This document shows, piece after piece, positions 6,616 to 15,662 of a stretch of 18,651 bases of DNA (within the stretch, counting starts at the first letter, position 1; every line of letters begins with the position of its first letter). The notes beneath the pieces are model-generated. The model searched no databases and was not told where the DNA came from. It was given only the letters and a program-made list of their open reading frames with translations. Where the stretch lies: positions 1 through 18,651 of the forward strand of contig JAEYRU010000063.1 in assembly GCA_023435335.1 (NCBI GenBank), read 5' to 3'. Source of the DNA: Pseudomonadota bacterium. GTDB lineage: Bacteria; Pseudomonadota; Alphaproteobacteria; Rhizobiales; Rhizobiaceae. Both the position numbers and the translations under genes were made by a program.

Positions 6616-7566
6616 CTAGAGGCTGCGGCCTATCGCGAGATACTTCTCGCGCCGGTGCTCGCGGTTGTCGAGGTCGGATCCAGCCAGTTCGGCAAATCCC
6701 CTCTCGATCTGCTCGCCCGTCGCCCGGATCACCTCGTCGGCGCCGCGGTGCGCGCCGCCCAGCGGTTCGGGGATTATGCCGTCGATGATCCTCAGCGACA
6801 GCAGATCCTGCGCAGTGATCTTCATGTTGGTCGCGGCGTCGCGCGCGCGGGTCGAATCGTGCCAGAGGATCGAGGCGGCGCCCTCCGGGGAAATGACCGA
6901 ATAGATCGAGTGCTCCAGCATGTAGACGAGGTTGGCGGTAGCGATCGCGATCGCTCCGCCGGAGCCGCCCTCGCCGATGATGACTGAGATGTTGGGCACC
7001 TTCAGCGCCAGGCAAGCAGACGTCGAGCGCGCGATGGCCTCGGCCTGACCGCGCTCCTCCGCGCCAATGCCTGGGTAAGCGCCGGCCGTGTCCACGAGGC
7101 TGATGACGGGAACCGAGAAACGGTCGGCCAGTTCCATGATGCGGACGGCCTTGCGGTAGCCTTCGGGCCGCGCCATCCCGAAATTGTGCTTCAGGCGGCT
7201 CTTGGTGTCGGAGCCCTTTTCCTGGCCTAGGATGGCCACCGGCTCCCCGCGGAAGCGGGCGAAGCCGCCGACGATGGCGTCGTCGTCGCCGAAGGATCGG
7301 TCGCCGGCGAGCGGCGTGAAGTCGCTGAACAGCGCGCCGACATAGTCGAGGCAGTGCGGGCGGTCGGCGTGGCGCGCAACCTGCGCCTTCTGCCACGGCG
7401 TCAGCGCCTTGTAGATCTCGCGGAGCGCGTCGGCCGAGCGCTTCTCCAGGCGGCTGATTTCATCGGCGACGTCGACCGCCTCGCCGTTGGCGGCAAGCCG
7501 CTTGAGTTCGAGGATCTGCCCCTCGAGGTCTTGGACCGGTTTCTCGAAATCAAGATAATTATACAT
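6616..7566 (-). CDS. accA: Acetyl-CoA carboxylase carboxyltransferase subunit alpha
   Basis: A 316-residue protein, the normal AccA length. With AccD it transfers the carboxyl group from biotin on AccB to acetyl-CoA, giving malonyl-CoA for fatty-acid synthesis in the cytoplasm. The characteristic start (YLDFEKPVQDLEGQI) is present, as are the crotonase-fold blocks GQEKGSDTK, HNFGMARPEGYRKA, DTAGAYPGIGAEERGQAEAI and IGEGGSGGAIAI, and the SPEGAASILW segment. The ATG at 7566 is fixed by the conserved N-terminus; the Shine-Dalgarno is weak. It lies 95 bases downstream of xerD on the same strand, an order familiar from rhizobial genomes. Confidence 0.97.
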   Translation of the reverse strand: MYNYLDFEKPVQDLEGQILELKRLAANGEAVDVADEISRLEKRSADALREIYKALTPWQKAQVARHADRPHCLDYVGALFSDFTPLAGDRSFGDDDAIVGGFARFRGEPVAILGQEKGSDTKSRLKHNFGMARPEGYRKAVRIMELADRFSVPVISLVDTAGAYPGIGAEERGQAEAIARSTSACLALKVPNISVIIGEGGSGGAIAIATANLVYMLEHSIYSVISPEGAASILWHDSTRARDAATNMKITAQDLLSLRIIDGIIPEPLGGAHRGADEVIRATGEQIERGFAELAGSDLDNREHRREKYLAIGRSL

Positions 7567-7661
7567 TCGGCTGCGAAATCTCGAACTTGTTCGGCGGCCC
7601 CGGCGGCGGCCCGGTCTCGGCCCAAGGCGCGGAATTTGGGCTTCAAATAGCGGCAGCGGCC

Positions 7662-8587
<926 letters not shown>

Positions 8588-8588
<1 letters not shown>

Positions 8589-8731
8589 CAGCGGTTCAAC
8601 CGCTCCGGCGGTATCCGCACGGTCATTTCGCCTACATTCGGCTCCACGAAAGTGGCCAGCGCATACATCGCACCGTAAACGATACCGGCGGCCACCGCGA
8701 TCACGGTGAGCAAACGGAACAGGGTCGGCAT
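8588..8731 (-). CDS. 47-residue single-pass membrane protein upstream of xerD
   Basis: ATG at 8731, TGA at 8590-8588 sharing one base with the xerD start, so the two are coupled. The protein has one hydrophobic segment (about residues 4-27, LFRLLTVIAVAAGIVYGAMYAL) followed by a short polar tail with VEPNVGEMTVRIPPERL. I know similar tiny proteins next to xerD in rhizobia, but none has an assigned function. The N-terminal position of the hydrophobic segment would also allow an uncleaved signal anchor. The coding call rests on the overlap with xerD and the protein-like composition. Confidence 0.75.
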
Positions 8732-8870
8732 AGCTCTTCTTGTCCCCGCATTCCAAGGCAGCTTCGTCCCTGCCGCCGTTATGGGCCGGGCATCCCGGTA
8801 TTGCAAGCCGGGTCGGTGCGCTTGACGCAAGCTGCTTTTCGTGTCGAAACCGCGCAAAAGGCGGAGAGGG

Positions 8871-9467
8871 ATGAACGCCAGACAGAATATTGCCGAGGGC
8901 GGCGCTGGGGGACTTGCCGAGCGGCTGGGCAACCGGCCGATCGTGCTCGTGGGCCTGATGGGAGCTGGCAAGACCGCGATCGGCCGTCGTGTCGCGTCCC
9001 TGCTGAGGCTGCCCTTCGTCGACAGCGACCACGAGATAGAAGCAGCATCGCGCATGTCCGTGCCCGACCTCTTCGAGAAATACGGGGAGGATGAGTTCCG
9101 CGCGCTCGAACAGCGGGTGATCGCGCGGCTGCTGCACGATGGCGCGCGCGTGCTGGCCACCGGCGGCGGCGCGTTCATGAACGCGGAGACGCGGGCGGCA
9201 ATCCGCGAGGCGGCGGTGTCGGTCTGGCTCAAGGCCGACCTCGACACGCTCATGGGCAGGGTGGCGCGGAAGCAGAACCGCCCCCTGCTCAAGGCCGAAA
9301 ACCCGCGCGCCGTGATGGAGAAACTGATGCAGCTGCGCTATCCGGTCTATGCCGAGGCGGACGTGACCGTGCAGACTCGCGACGAGCGGCGCGAAGTGAT
9401 CGCCGACGAGGTGATCGCCGCGGTGGATGCCTTCCTGCGCATGCAGGACGCGGAGCAGGCGAAATGA
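8871..9467 (+). CDS. aroK: Shikimate kinase
   Basis: A 198-residue cytoplasmic kinase that phosphorylates shikimate at O3, step five of the chorismate pathway. The Walker A motif is GLMGAGKT (28-35), the shikimate-binding Asp pair lies in FVDSDHEIE (Asp51, Asp53), followed by EDEFRALE (Arg77), GGGAF (98-102) and the lid segment RKQNRPLL. The ATG at 8871 is chosen: AAGG and GGAG lie 4-9 bases upstream. A GTG at 8841 is in frame but has no ribosome-binding site, and the extra ten residues (SKPRKRRRG-like) look non-coding. The stop overlaps the aroB start (ATGA). It is divergent from the small membrane protein gene. Confidence 0.95.
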   Translation: MNARQNIAEGGAGGLAERLGNRPIVLVGLMGAGKTAIGRRVASLLRLPFVDSDHEIEAASRMSVPDLFEKYGEDEFRALEQRVIARLLHDGARVLATGGGAFMNAETRAAIREAAVSVWLKADLDTLMGRVARKQNRPLLKAENPRAVMEKLMQLRYPVYAEADVTVQTRDERREVIADEVIAAVDAFLRMQDAEQAK

Positions 9468-10585
9468 CTGACGAGCGGATCGAGACGGTAACGGTCGGAC
9501 TGGGCGAGCGCGCCTACGACATCCTCATCGGGCCGGGCCTGATAGGGGAGGCGGGAAGCCGTATCGCGGCAGCGATGCCGGGCGCGCGGGCAGCGATCGT
9601 GACCGACGAACACGTCGCCAGGCATCACCTATCCACTGCCGAGGCCAGCCTGGCAGCGGCCGGCATAGGCTCCACGTCCACCGTGCTGGAGCCGGGCGAG
9701 AAGACGAAGGATTTCGCGCATCTGCAAAAAGTGGTGGATGCGATCCTCTCCGCCAGGCTGGAGCGCCGCGACGTGGTGATCGCGCTCGGCGGCGGGGTGA
9801 TCGGCGACCTGACAGGGTTCGCCGCCGCCATCGTGCGGCGCGGGATGCGCTTCGTGCAGATGCCGACGTCGCTGCTGGCGCAGGTCGATTCGTCGGTCGG
9901 CGGCAAGACCGGCATCAACGCGCCGCACGGCAAGAACCTCATCGGCGCATTCCACCAGCCCGGCCTGGTGCTGGCGGACACGGCAGCGCTCGATACGCTG
10001 TCGGAGCGCGAGTTCCGCGCCGGCTATGCCGAGGTCGCGAAGTACGGACTGATCGACCGGCCGGAGTTCTTCGCCTGGCTGGAAGCGAACTGGCGCGACA
10101 TCTTCGCCGGCGGACCCGCGCGCATCGAGGCGATCGCACAATCCTGCCGCGCCAAGGCCGAGGTCGTCGCCCGCGACGAATTCGAGACGGGCGACAGGGC
10201 CCTGCTCAATCTCGGCCACACCTTCGGACACGCGCTCGAGGCGGCGACCGGTTACGACAGCGCCAGGCTCGTGCACGGCGAGGGTGTGGCGATCGGCATG
10301 GCGCTGGCCCACCGCTTCTCGTCGCGCATGAACCTCGCCAGTCCGGACGATGCGCGGCGCGTGGAAACGCATCTGCGGGAGGTGGGGCTGCCGTGGCGGA
10401 TATCCGACATACCAGGGGAGATGCCTGACGCGGAGGGCCTGATGGCCTATATCGTGCAGGACAAGAAGGTCTCGCGCGGGGCGCTGACCTTCATCCTGAC
10501 CCGCGGCATCGGCCAGTCCTTCATCGCGAAGGACGTGCCCGCATCCGAGGTTCTCGCGTTCCTGAAGGAGCAGACAGGCCAATGA
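9464..10585 (+). CDS. aroB: 3-dehydroquinate synthase
   Basis: A 373-residue enzyme converting DAHP to 3-dehydroquinate with NAD and a divalent metal, step two of the shikimate pathway. The NAD-binding GGGVIGDLTGF, the MPTSLLAQVDSSVGGKTGIN block, NLIGAFHQP, the metal-binding LNLGHTFGHALE and HGEGVAIGMALA are all present. The ATG at 9464 overlaps the aroK stop by four bases, and its own stop overlaps the next gene's ATG in the same ATGA manner. The three genes are therefore one coupled operon. aroK-aroB adjacency is widespread in proteobacteria. Confidence 0.97.
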   Translation: MTDERIETVTVGLGERAYDILIGPGLIGEAGSRIAAAMPGARAAIVTDEHVARHHLSTAEASLAAAGIGSTSTVLEPGEKTKDFAHLQKVVDAILSARLERRDVVIALGGGVIGDLTGFAAAIVRRGMRFVQMPTSLLAQVDSSVGGKTGINAPHGKNLIGAFHQPGLVLADTAALDTLSEREFRAGYAEVAKYGLIDRPEFFAWLEANWRDIFAGGPARIEAIAQSCRAKAEVVARDEFETGDRALLNLGHTFGHALEAATGYDSARLVHGEGVAIGMALAHRFSSRMNLASPDDARRVETHLREVGLPWRISDIPGEMPDAEGLMAYIVQDKKVSRGALTFILTRGIGQSFIAKDVPASEVLAFLKEQTGQ

Positions 10586-11853
10586 CACCCGACATGTGGA
10601 TCACCGGCGGCATCATCCTCGCGCTGATCGTGCTGTCCTTCCTGTTTTCGGGCACGGAGACGGGCATGACGGCAGTGTCGCGCGCGCGGCTGCACAACCT
10701 GGCCGAGGGCGGCGACCGGCGGGCCGCCCTGGTCGACAGGATGGTCGAGCGCAAGGACCGCCTGGTGGGCGCGCTGCTCATCGGCAACAACCTCGTCAAC
10801 ATCCTCGCCTCGGCCCTAGCGACCAGCCTGCTTCTGCGCGTCTTCGGGGAAGCCGGCGTGGTCTATGCGACCATCGCCATGACCGTCTTGCTCGTGATCT
10901 TCGCGGAAATACTGCCGAAGTCGTGGGCCCTGTCGCGCCCCGAGCGCTTCGCGCTCGCGGTGTCGCCCTTCGCGCGCGTCGTAGTCTTCCTGTTCGGCGG
11001 GCTCTCCTGGCTCGCCAACAATATCGTGCGCGGCATGCTGCATCTTGTCGGCGTCAATCTCGGCCGGGACGAATCGCTGCTTTCGGCGCACGAGGAACTG
11101 CGCGGCACGGTGGCCGTGCTCGCCCGCGAGGGCGGAGTGGTAAAGCTCGACCGCGACCGGCTGGGCGGACTGCTCGACCTGCACGAGCTGGAAGTCTCGG
11201 ACGTGATGGTGCACCGCACCGCCATGCGCTCAGTCAACGTGGACCAGCCGCCGCAGGAACTGGTTCGCGAAATCCTCCAGAGCCCGCACACGCGCATGCC
11301 GGTATGGCGCGGCTCGGCTGAGAACATCGTCGGCGTCATCCATGCCAAGGACCTGCTGAGGGCCCTGCACGAAGTCGACAACGATCCGACCAAGGTGGAC
11401 GTCATGAAGGTGGCGGCGAAGCCGTGGTTCGTGCCCGACACGACGCGGGTGCAGGACCAGCTGAACGCTTTCCTGCGCCGCAAGGGGCATTTCGCGATCG
11501 TCGTCGACGAGTATGGCGAGGTCGAGGGGCTGGTGACGCTGGAGGACATCCTCGAGGAGATCGTGGGCGACATCGCCGACGAGCACGACGTCGAGATGCA
11601 GGGCGTGAAGCAGGAAGCGGACGGCTCGGTCGTGGTGGAGGGATCGGTGCCGATCCGCGACTTGAACCGCGCGCTCGACTGGAACCTGCCCGACGAGGAA
11701 GCGACCACCATCGCGGGTCTCGTCATCCACGAGACGCAGACGATCCCCGAGGAAAAGCAGGCCTTCACCTTCCACGGGAAGCGGTTCATCGTGATGAAGC
11801 GCGAGAAGAACCGCATCACGCGGCTCAGGATCAAGGCGACCGAGACGGGCTGA
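10582..11853 (+). CDS. CNNM/CorC-HlyC family membrane protein (DUF21-CBS pair-CorC domain)
   Basis: A 423-residue integral membrane protein. The N-terminal DUF21 (CNNM) domain spans about residues 1-190 with four hydrophobic segments and the conserved FSGTETGMTAVSRARL and GNNLVNILAS blocks. A CBS pair follows (about 205-335, with THVMVHRTAM-like and EYGEVEGLVTLEDILEEIVGDI features), then a C-terminal CorC_HlyC domain (about 350-415). Relatives export magnesium or cobalt; the often used name haemolysin is misleading. The ATG overlaps the aroB stop, so it is translated with the aromatic pathway genes, an arrangement I know from other alphaproteobacteria though no functional link is established. 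Confidence 0.93.
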   Translation: MTPDMWITGGIILALIVLSFLFSGTETGMTAVSRARLHNLAEGGDRRAALVDRMVERKDRLVGALLIGNNLVNILASALATSLLLRVFGEAGVVYATIAMTVLLVIFAEILPKSWALSRPERFALAVSPFARVVVFLFGGLSWLANNIVRGMLHLVGVNLGRDESLLSAHEELRGTVAVLAREGGVVKLDRDRLGGLLDLHELEVSDVMVHRTAMRSVNVDQPPQELVREILQSPHTRMPVWRGSAENIVGVIHAKDLLRALHEVDNDPTKVDVMKVAAKPWFVPDTTRVQDQLNAFLRRKGHFAIVVDEYGEVEGLVTLEDILEEIVGDIADEHDVEMQGVKQEADGSVVVEGSVPIRDLNRALDWNLPDEEATTIAGLVIHETQTIPEEKQAFTFHGKRFIVMKREKNRITRLRIKATETG

Positions 11854-11886
11854 GGCCCGGACGACCCCTCTCCACCGCCGCGCTTC

Positions 11887-11903
11887 CTGACACATCTTGT
11901 CAG
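11887..11903. promoter_or_regulatory. Inverted repeat CTGACA-N5-TGTCAG between the CorC-like gene and the MFS gene
   Basis: A perfect 6-bp dyad with a catct spacer, about 93 bases before the chosen MFS start and 33 bases after the CorC-like stop. It overlaps a second shorter dyad, TGTC-agca-GACA (11898-11909). No U-tract follows, so an operator for the MFS gene is more likely than a terminator; the binding protein is unknown. Confidence 0.35.
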
Positions 11904-11995
11904 CAGACATGGTGATCTCTATCGACCGAACGCCAGACCTGGGCATTTCCGGATGTCCGGCGCAGCTTGCGAAGCCGGCAGCAGCGAGATCGGAC

Positions 11996-13165
11996 ATGCC
12001 CAGGATTCTGCCGCACCACCGCGTCTACTTCATGCAGTTCGCACTGGCGCTCTCGATGGGCGCCCTCCTGTCGCGCCTCCCCGACCTGCAACTGGATTTC
12101 GGTCTCACGGAGGGCCAGCTGGGCCTTCTGCTGGTCGCGATGTCGTCGGGCGTCCTCTGCGGCATGACGTTCCTGGGCCGGATGGTCGATCGCCTCGGCG
12201 CGCGCGTAACCGTCTTCGTGACCCTGTTCGGCGCGTCGGCCTTCTACGCACTGATCCCCTGGATGCCGTCCCCGGCGGCAGCGGCGCCGCTCTTCTTTGC
12301 GGCTGGCCTGCTCACGGGTGCATTCGAGATCAACGTCAACCTCGAGGCCGACCGGCACGAGGCGCTGCTCGGATACAGGATCATGAGCCGCGCCCACGGC
12401 ATGTGGAGCCTCGGCTTCTTCATCACGGCGCTGGTAAGCGCAGGCGTGCGTCAGGCCGCGATCTCGGTCGAGCTGCACATGCTTGTCGCGCTGGCTGTCG
12501 TCGTCGTTTCCGGGCTGCTCGTGTTCTCGAAGGTGGAAAGCGCCCCGCACCGGCCGAACGGCCACGCCGGAGACGCGCCGCTCGTCGCGTTCCCCACGCT
12601 GGCATTGCTGCCCGTCTGTCTGGTCGGGGCCGCGCCGCTGTTCGCGGAGGGCGCCGGCGTGGACTGGTCGGCAATCTACATGCGCGACGTCTTCGCCGTG
12701 GAACCCTTCGTCGGCGGGCTCAGCATCACGATCTTCTCGCTCGCGATCGCCGTGGGGCGCCTCAGCATGGATCCGGTCGTGGACCGGTTCAGTCCGCGCC
12801 CCGTGGCCATCGCGTTGCTCGGGCTGGCCGCCATCGGGCTCGTCACCGTCGCCACGGCGCCGACGCCGCTGATCGCGCTGATCGGCTTCGGCCTCACCGG
12901 CTTCGGCTGCTCGTCGGTCTATCCGCTTGCGGTTTCCGCCGCCGCGCAGCGAACCGACAGGCCGGCCTCGATCAATGTCGCGGCGTTGGGGCAGATGAGC
13001 TTCGTCGTGTTCTTCGCCGGCCCGCCGCTGCTTGGCTTCGTGGCCGAGCACTTCGGCGTTCGCGTCTCGTACTGGACGGTGGTGCCGGTCGTCGTTGCCG
13101 CGCTCCTGGCTACGAGGACGCTTGGGCATGGCGTCTCCCCGGCGAGAGCCGCTTCATCGGGTTGA
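11996..13165 (+). CDS. Major facilitator superfamily transporter (YbjJ-like)
   Basis: A 389-residue inner-membrane protein with about 12 hydrophobic segments. The first loop signature reads GRMVDRLGARV, matching the MFS loop 2-3 pattern (G-x-x-D-R-x-G-R), and SRLPDLQLDFGLTEGQLG before it is typical of the YbjJ/fucose-permease-like group. A shorter matching loop, GRLSMDPVVDRFSPRP, starts the second half. The substrate is unknown. The frame is open upstream to TTG 11897 and ATG 11909, but homologous character starts at MPRILPHHR, so ATG 11996 is chosen with moderate certainty. It is convergent with the universal stress protein gene with 44 bases between stops. Confidence 0.82.
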   Translation: MPRILPHHRVYFMQFALALSMGALLSRLPDLQLDFGLTEGQLGLLLVAMSSGVLCGMTFLGRMVDRLGARVTVFVTLFGASAFYALIPWMPSPAAAAPLFFAAGLLTGAFEINVNLEADRHEALLGYRIMSRAHGMWSLGFFITALVSAGVRQAAISVELHMLVALAVVVVSGLLVFSKVESAPHRPNGHAGDAPLVAFPTLALLPVCLVGAAPLFAEGAGVDWSAIYMRDVFAVEPFVGGLSITIFSLAIAVGRLSMDPVVDRFSPRPVAIALLGLAAIGLVTVATAPTPLIALIGFGLTGFGCSSVYPLAVSAAAQRTDRPASINVAALGQMSFVVFFAGPPLLGFVAEHFGVRVSYWTVVPVVVAALLATRTLGHGVSPARAASSG

Positions 13166-13209
13166 GGCTCGTGCGCCGATCCGCGACCTCAACCGCGAAG
13201 CCATGTAAC

Positions 13210-14085
13210 TCAACCGGGACTTGAGTCCGGCTGCGGAGGGACCGCGAGGACGTCACATTCCAAGCGCCTGACGACCTCGTCGGCCACGCTTCCAAGCAGA
13301 ACGCGTTTCAGCCCGCCATGACCGCGCGTGCCGATGACCACGAGGTCCGGCTGCAACTGACGAACGCCGGCCTCGATCGCCTCGAAGGCTGTGCCCTTCT
13401 CGATCAGGAGCAGGTTCGACATGGCCGCAAAGCCATGATCGCGAAGAAACTTCGCGATTGCCCCCCGGGCCTGACCCGCGCTCACCGCGACGTGCTCCTC
13501 CACTCTTTCGCGTTCGACCCCCGCATAGTACATCACGCCCTCGCCGAGCGGCACGAACCCATGGACCGCAGCGTCGCGAACGGGATCGAGCAGCTCCAGG
13601 TCGCGCGCAGTCTGGAGGGCGTGAGCCGACGCATCGGAAACATCAACAGCCGCAAGGGTCTTCTCGTAGGGTGCTTCGCCTTCCCGATTGACCATCAGCA
13701 CCGGCCTGCCGCCGAGACGCATCACGCGCTCGATCGTCGTGCCTGTGAAGATGTCTCCGAGCAGACGCTTTCGATGTGCGCCCATCACGATCAGATCGAC
13801 AGCGAGCCGCTTCGCTTCATCGGCAATCACCCGGAACGGATCCCCCGCGACGACGCAAACGGCCGGCGCCAAGTTGAGGTCGCGCCCACCGCACCGATCG
13901 AGTTCTTCACGAAGAGCCCGCTCGGTTGCGCGGCTTTCCTCGTCAATGAGCGCTTGCGGCTGCTCATCGTCCACCACGCGGAGAATTGTGAGCTGCGCGT
14001 CGAATTGTCTCGCGAGGACAACCGCACGTCGAAGCGCTCGCTGCGAGCGCTCCGACAGATCCGATGCAATGAGTATCCGCTTCAT
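13210..14085 (-). CDS. Tandem-domain universal stress protein (UspA family)
   Basis: A 291-residue cytoplasmic protein made of two Usp domains, about residues 1-140 and 145-287. Each begins with a strand and an Asp-Ser or Asp-x-Ser turn (ILIASDLSERS; LAAVDVSDAS). The second domain has the canonical ATP-binding pattern G-x2-G-x9-G-S (GTRGHGGLKRVLLGSVADEV). The first has a variant (GAHRKRLLGDIFTGTT) that may bind differently. The gene is divergent from the DUF1538 operon across an 85-base gap, so the two probably share a control region. I read the protein as an adenine-nucleotide-binding stress partner of that operon; the functional link is inference. Confidence 0.92.
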   Translation of the reverse strand: MKRILIASDLSERSQRALRRAVVLARQFDAQLTILRVVDDEQPQALIDEESRATERALREELDRCGGRDLNLAPAVCVVAGDPFRVIADEAKRLAVDLIVMGAHRKRLLGDIFTGTTIERVMRLGGRPVLMVNREGEAPYEKTLAAVDVSDASAHALQTARDLELLDPVRDAAVHGFVPLGEGVMYYAGVERERVEEHVAVSAGQARGAIAKFLRDHGFAAMSNLLLIEKGTAFEAIEAGVRQLQPDLVVIGTRGHGGLKRVLLGSVADEVVRRLECDVLAVPPQPDSSPG

Positions 14086-14170
14086 GTACCACTCTCGGTG
14101 TAGCGCTGTTTGCCATTGTAAGGCTATCGTCGCCAGGAGCCACCCCGCAATACGAGTGTTTGCCGCAAGT

Positions 14171-14896
14171 ATGCACCGCCTGTTGTCCAGAGCCTTCCTT
14201 CCGCTAATTCAGAACGCACGCGATCTCGCGCCGATCATCATGGTCGTCGCATTCTTCCAACTAGCGATCGTTCAGGAGCCGGTCCCCGATCTTGCAACCA
14301 AGATCATCGGAGCGGGATTCGTGCTTTTTGGCCTGACACTGTTCCTCGTAGGGTTGTCACTGAGTCTGTTTCCGCTCGGCGAGCGACTGGCCGAGGAATT
14401 CGCCCGACGCGCAAATCTCTGGCTTCTCCTGGCGTTTGCCTTCACCGTCGGTTTCGGCAGCACGGTGGCCGAGCCGGCGCTCATAGCGGTGAGCGAGCAG
14501 GCAGCGGCCGCGATGGCCTCGCCCGACGCGCCCGACGAGGTTGCCCGGACAGCGCTCGTCCTGCGTCTCGCGACCTCGGTTGCCGTCGGGCTGGCCGTGG
14601 TGCTGAGTTGCGTCAGGATACTGCTGGGCTGGCCTGCTCTTGCCCCCGTCCTTGCCATCTACGGCGTGGCATGCCTGGTCGTTCTCCTGCAGCCGACACC
14701 CCTGTCCGGTGTCGCTTTCGACGCAGGAGCTGCTGCGACCTCGGCCATCAACATTCCCCTGATCGCCGCACTCGGGATAGGGCTCGCGAGCGTGGTAGAG
14801 GGCCGCTCGCCGATGGCGGACGGATTTGGAGCGGTTGCACTGGCGTCGGCGATGCCCATGATCACGATCTTGCTTAGCGCCTCGTTGCTGGGATGA
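14171..14896 (+). CDS. DUF1538 family membrane protein, first of a pair
   Basis: A 241-residue polytopic protein with about six or seven hydrophobic segments. I recognise the DUF1538 family, whose function is unknown. Landmark blocks shared with the next protein are GLSLSLFPLG (61-70), GFGSTVAEPALIAV (94-107), SVAVGLAVVLSCVRILLG (136-153), FDAGAAATSAINIPLIAALG (183-202) and MADGFG (215-220). Acidic residues Glu101, Asp184 and Asp217 sit in or next to hydrophobic segments, as in ion-coupled transporters. The start ATG 14171 has no clear Shine-Dalgarno; an in-frame GTG at 14156 has AGGAG 16 bases upstream and cannot be excluded. It is the first gene of a four-gene operon, with 4 bases to the next. 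Confidence 0.85.
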   Translation: MHRLLSRAFLPLIQNARDLAPIIMVVAFFQLAIVQEPVPDLATKIIGAGFVLFGLTLFLVGLSLSLFPLGERLAEEFARRANLWLLLAFAFTVGFGSTVAEPALIAVSEQAAAAMASPDAPDEVARTALVLRLATSVAVGLAVVLSCVRILLGWPALAPVLAIYGVACLVVLLQPTPLSGVAFDAGAAATSAINIPLIAALGIGLASVVEGRSPMADGFGAVALASAMPMITILLSASLLG

Positions 14897-14900
14897 GGCC

Positions 14901-15662
14901 GTGATCGCAGTAATCAGCCTCCTGATCGACAGCTTCTGGCAGACCGCGGTCGACGTCACACCAATCGCCGTGGTAATCGGCGCATTCCAGCTGCTCGCGT
15001 TTCGCAGCGTACCGCCGCATTTCGGTCGGATCCTGCTGGGAGTGGCTGCCATTGTCGCCGGCATCTCCTTCTTCCGCGCCGGGCTGAGCCTTTCCCTAGT
15101 GCCAGTGGGCGACGATCTAGCCTTGCGGCTGGCCCAGCGCGTGGCCGCACCCGAACATTCGACGTTCCTGAACGCGCTGTGGCTGGTGACCTTCGCCGCC
15201 TCGCTGGGCTTTGCGGCCACCATGATCGAGCCCACCCTCATCGGGATAGCCCAACGTGTCCGTGACCTGACGGGCGGGGGACTGCATCCCACCAGTTTCC
15301 GGCTCGTCGTGGCCATCGGCGTGGCTGCGGGACTGGCAATCGGAACGATTAGGATTCTGGCCGGATTTCCCTATATCTACCTTCTGGTTCCGCTGCTTGT
15401 GCTGATCGCAGTCGCGGCCCTTCTTACGCCCCGGACTCTTGTATCCCTTGCCCTCGACAGCGGACCGATGGCGACGTCGGTGGTCACGGTTCCGATTATT
15501 GCAGCCTTTGGAGCGAGCCTGGCCAGGCATCTTCCCGGTCGCGATCCGCTGGCCGACGGCTTCGGCCTCGTGCTCCTCGCACTGCTCGCGCCGATCGGAT
15601 GTCTCTTGGTTTTCGCGCAGGTCCGGCTAATAGTGGACCGCAGGCGCAAAGGAGGTGAATAG
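14901..15662 (+). CDS. DUF1538 family membrane protein, second of a pair
   Basis: A 253-residue membrane protein homologous to the preceding one, aligning block by block: GLSLSLVPVG (61-70), GFAATMIEPTLIGI (103-116), GVAAGLAIGTIRILAG (140-155), LDSGPMATSVVTVPIIAAFG (185-204) and LADGFG (217-222). Conserved acids Glu110, Asp186 and Asp219 match Glu101, Asp184 and Asp217 of the partner. It starts with GTG at 14901, 4 bases past the previous stop. The last residues are basic (DRRRKGGE), placing the C-terminus probably in the cytoplasm. Its stop TAG shares one base with the GTG start of the PII-like gene. The pair probably forms a heteromeric membrane complex, because the halves are matched in order and length. 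Confidence 0.87.
   Translation: MIAVISLLIDSFWQTAVDVTPIAVVIGAFQLLAFRSVPPHFGRILLGVAAIVAGISFFRAGLSLSLVPVGDDLALRLAQRVAAPEHSTFLNALWLVTFAASLGFAATMIEPTLIGIAQRVRDLTGGGLHPTSFRLVVAIGVAAGLAIGTIRILAGFPYIYLLVPLLVLIAVAALLTPRTLVSLALDSGPMATSVVTVPIIAAFGASLARHLPGRDPLADGFGLVLLALLAPIGCLLVFAQVRLIVDRRRKGGE
15648..15658 (+). promoter_or_regulatory. Near-perfect Shine-Dalgarno before the PII-like gene
   Basis: AAAGGAGGTGA at 15648-15658 matches the anti-Shine-Dalgarno almost completely, with GGAGG ending 6 bases before the GTG at 15662. It is the strongest ribosome-binding site I see in the window and lies inside the 3' end of the DUF1538 gene. It fixes the PII-like start and suggests this soluble protein is made in excess over the membrane subunits. 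Confidence 0.75.

Noticed and set aside
7582..7593. CGAACTTGTTCG upstream of accA as a LexA box
   Set aside because: Alphaproteobacterial LexA binds GTTC-N7-GTTC direct repeats and the Gram-positive box has a 4-base centre; this dyad has a 2-base centre and accA is not an SOS gene.
8822..8850. TTGACG as a possible -35 box for the aroK operon
   Set aside because: No acceptable -10 box lies 16-18 bases downstream (CGAAAC or TCGAAA at best), so the promoter cannot be supported.
10582..11853. Haemolysin function for the CorC/HlyC-like protein
   Set aside because: The name comes from an old annotation; the DUF21-CBS-CorC architecture is that of metal-ion transport proteins.
11900..13129. A 409-codon minus-strand frame opposite the MFS gene
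   Set aside because: It is very rich in Arg, Asp, Glu, His and Gln, with no folded-protein pattern; the opposite strand encodes a clear 12-segment transporter.
13208..13226. Inverted repeat ACTCAA/TTGAGT over the universal stress protein stop as a terminator
   Set aside because: The stem is only six pairs, A/T-rich, overlaps the stop codon and has no U-tract on either strand.
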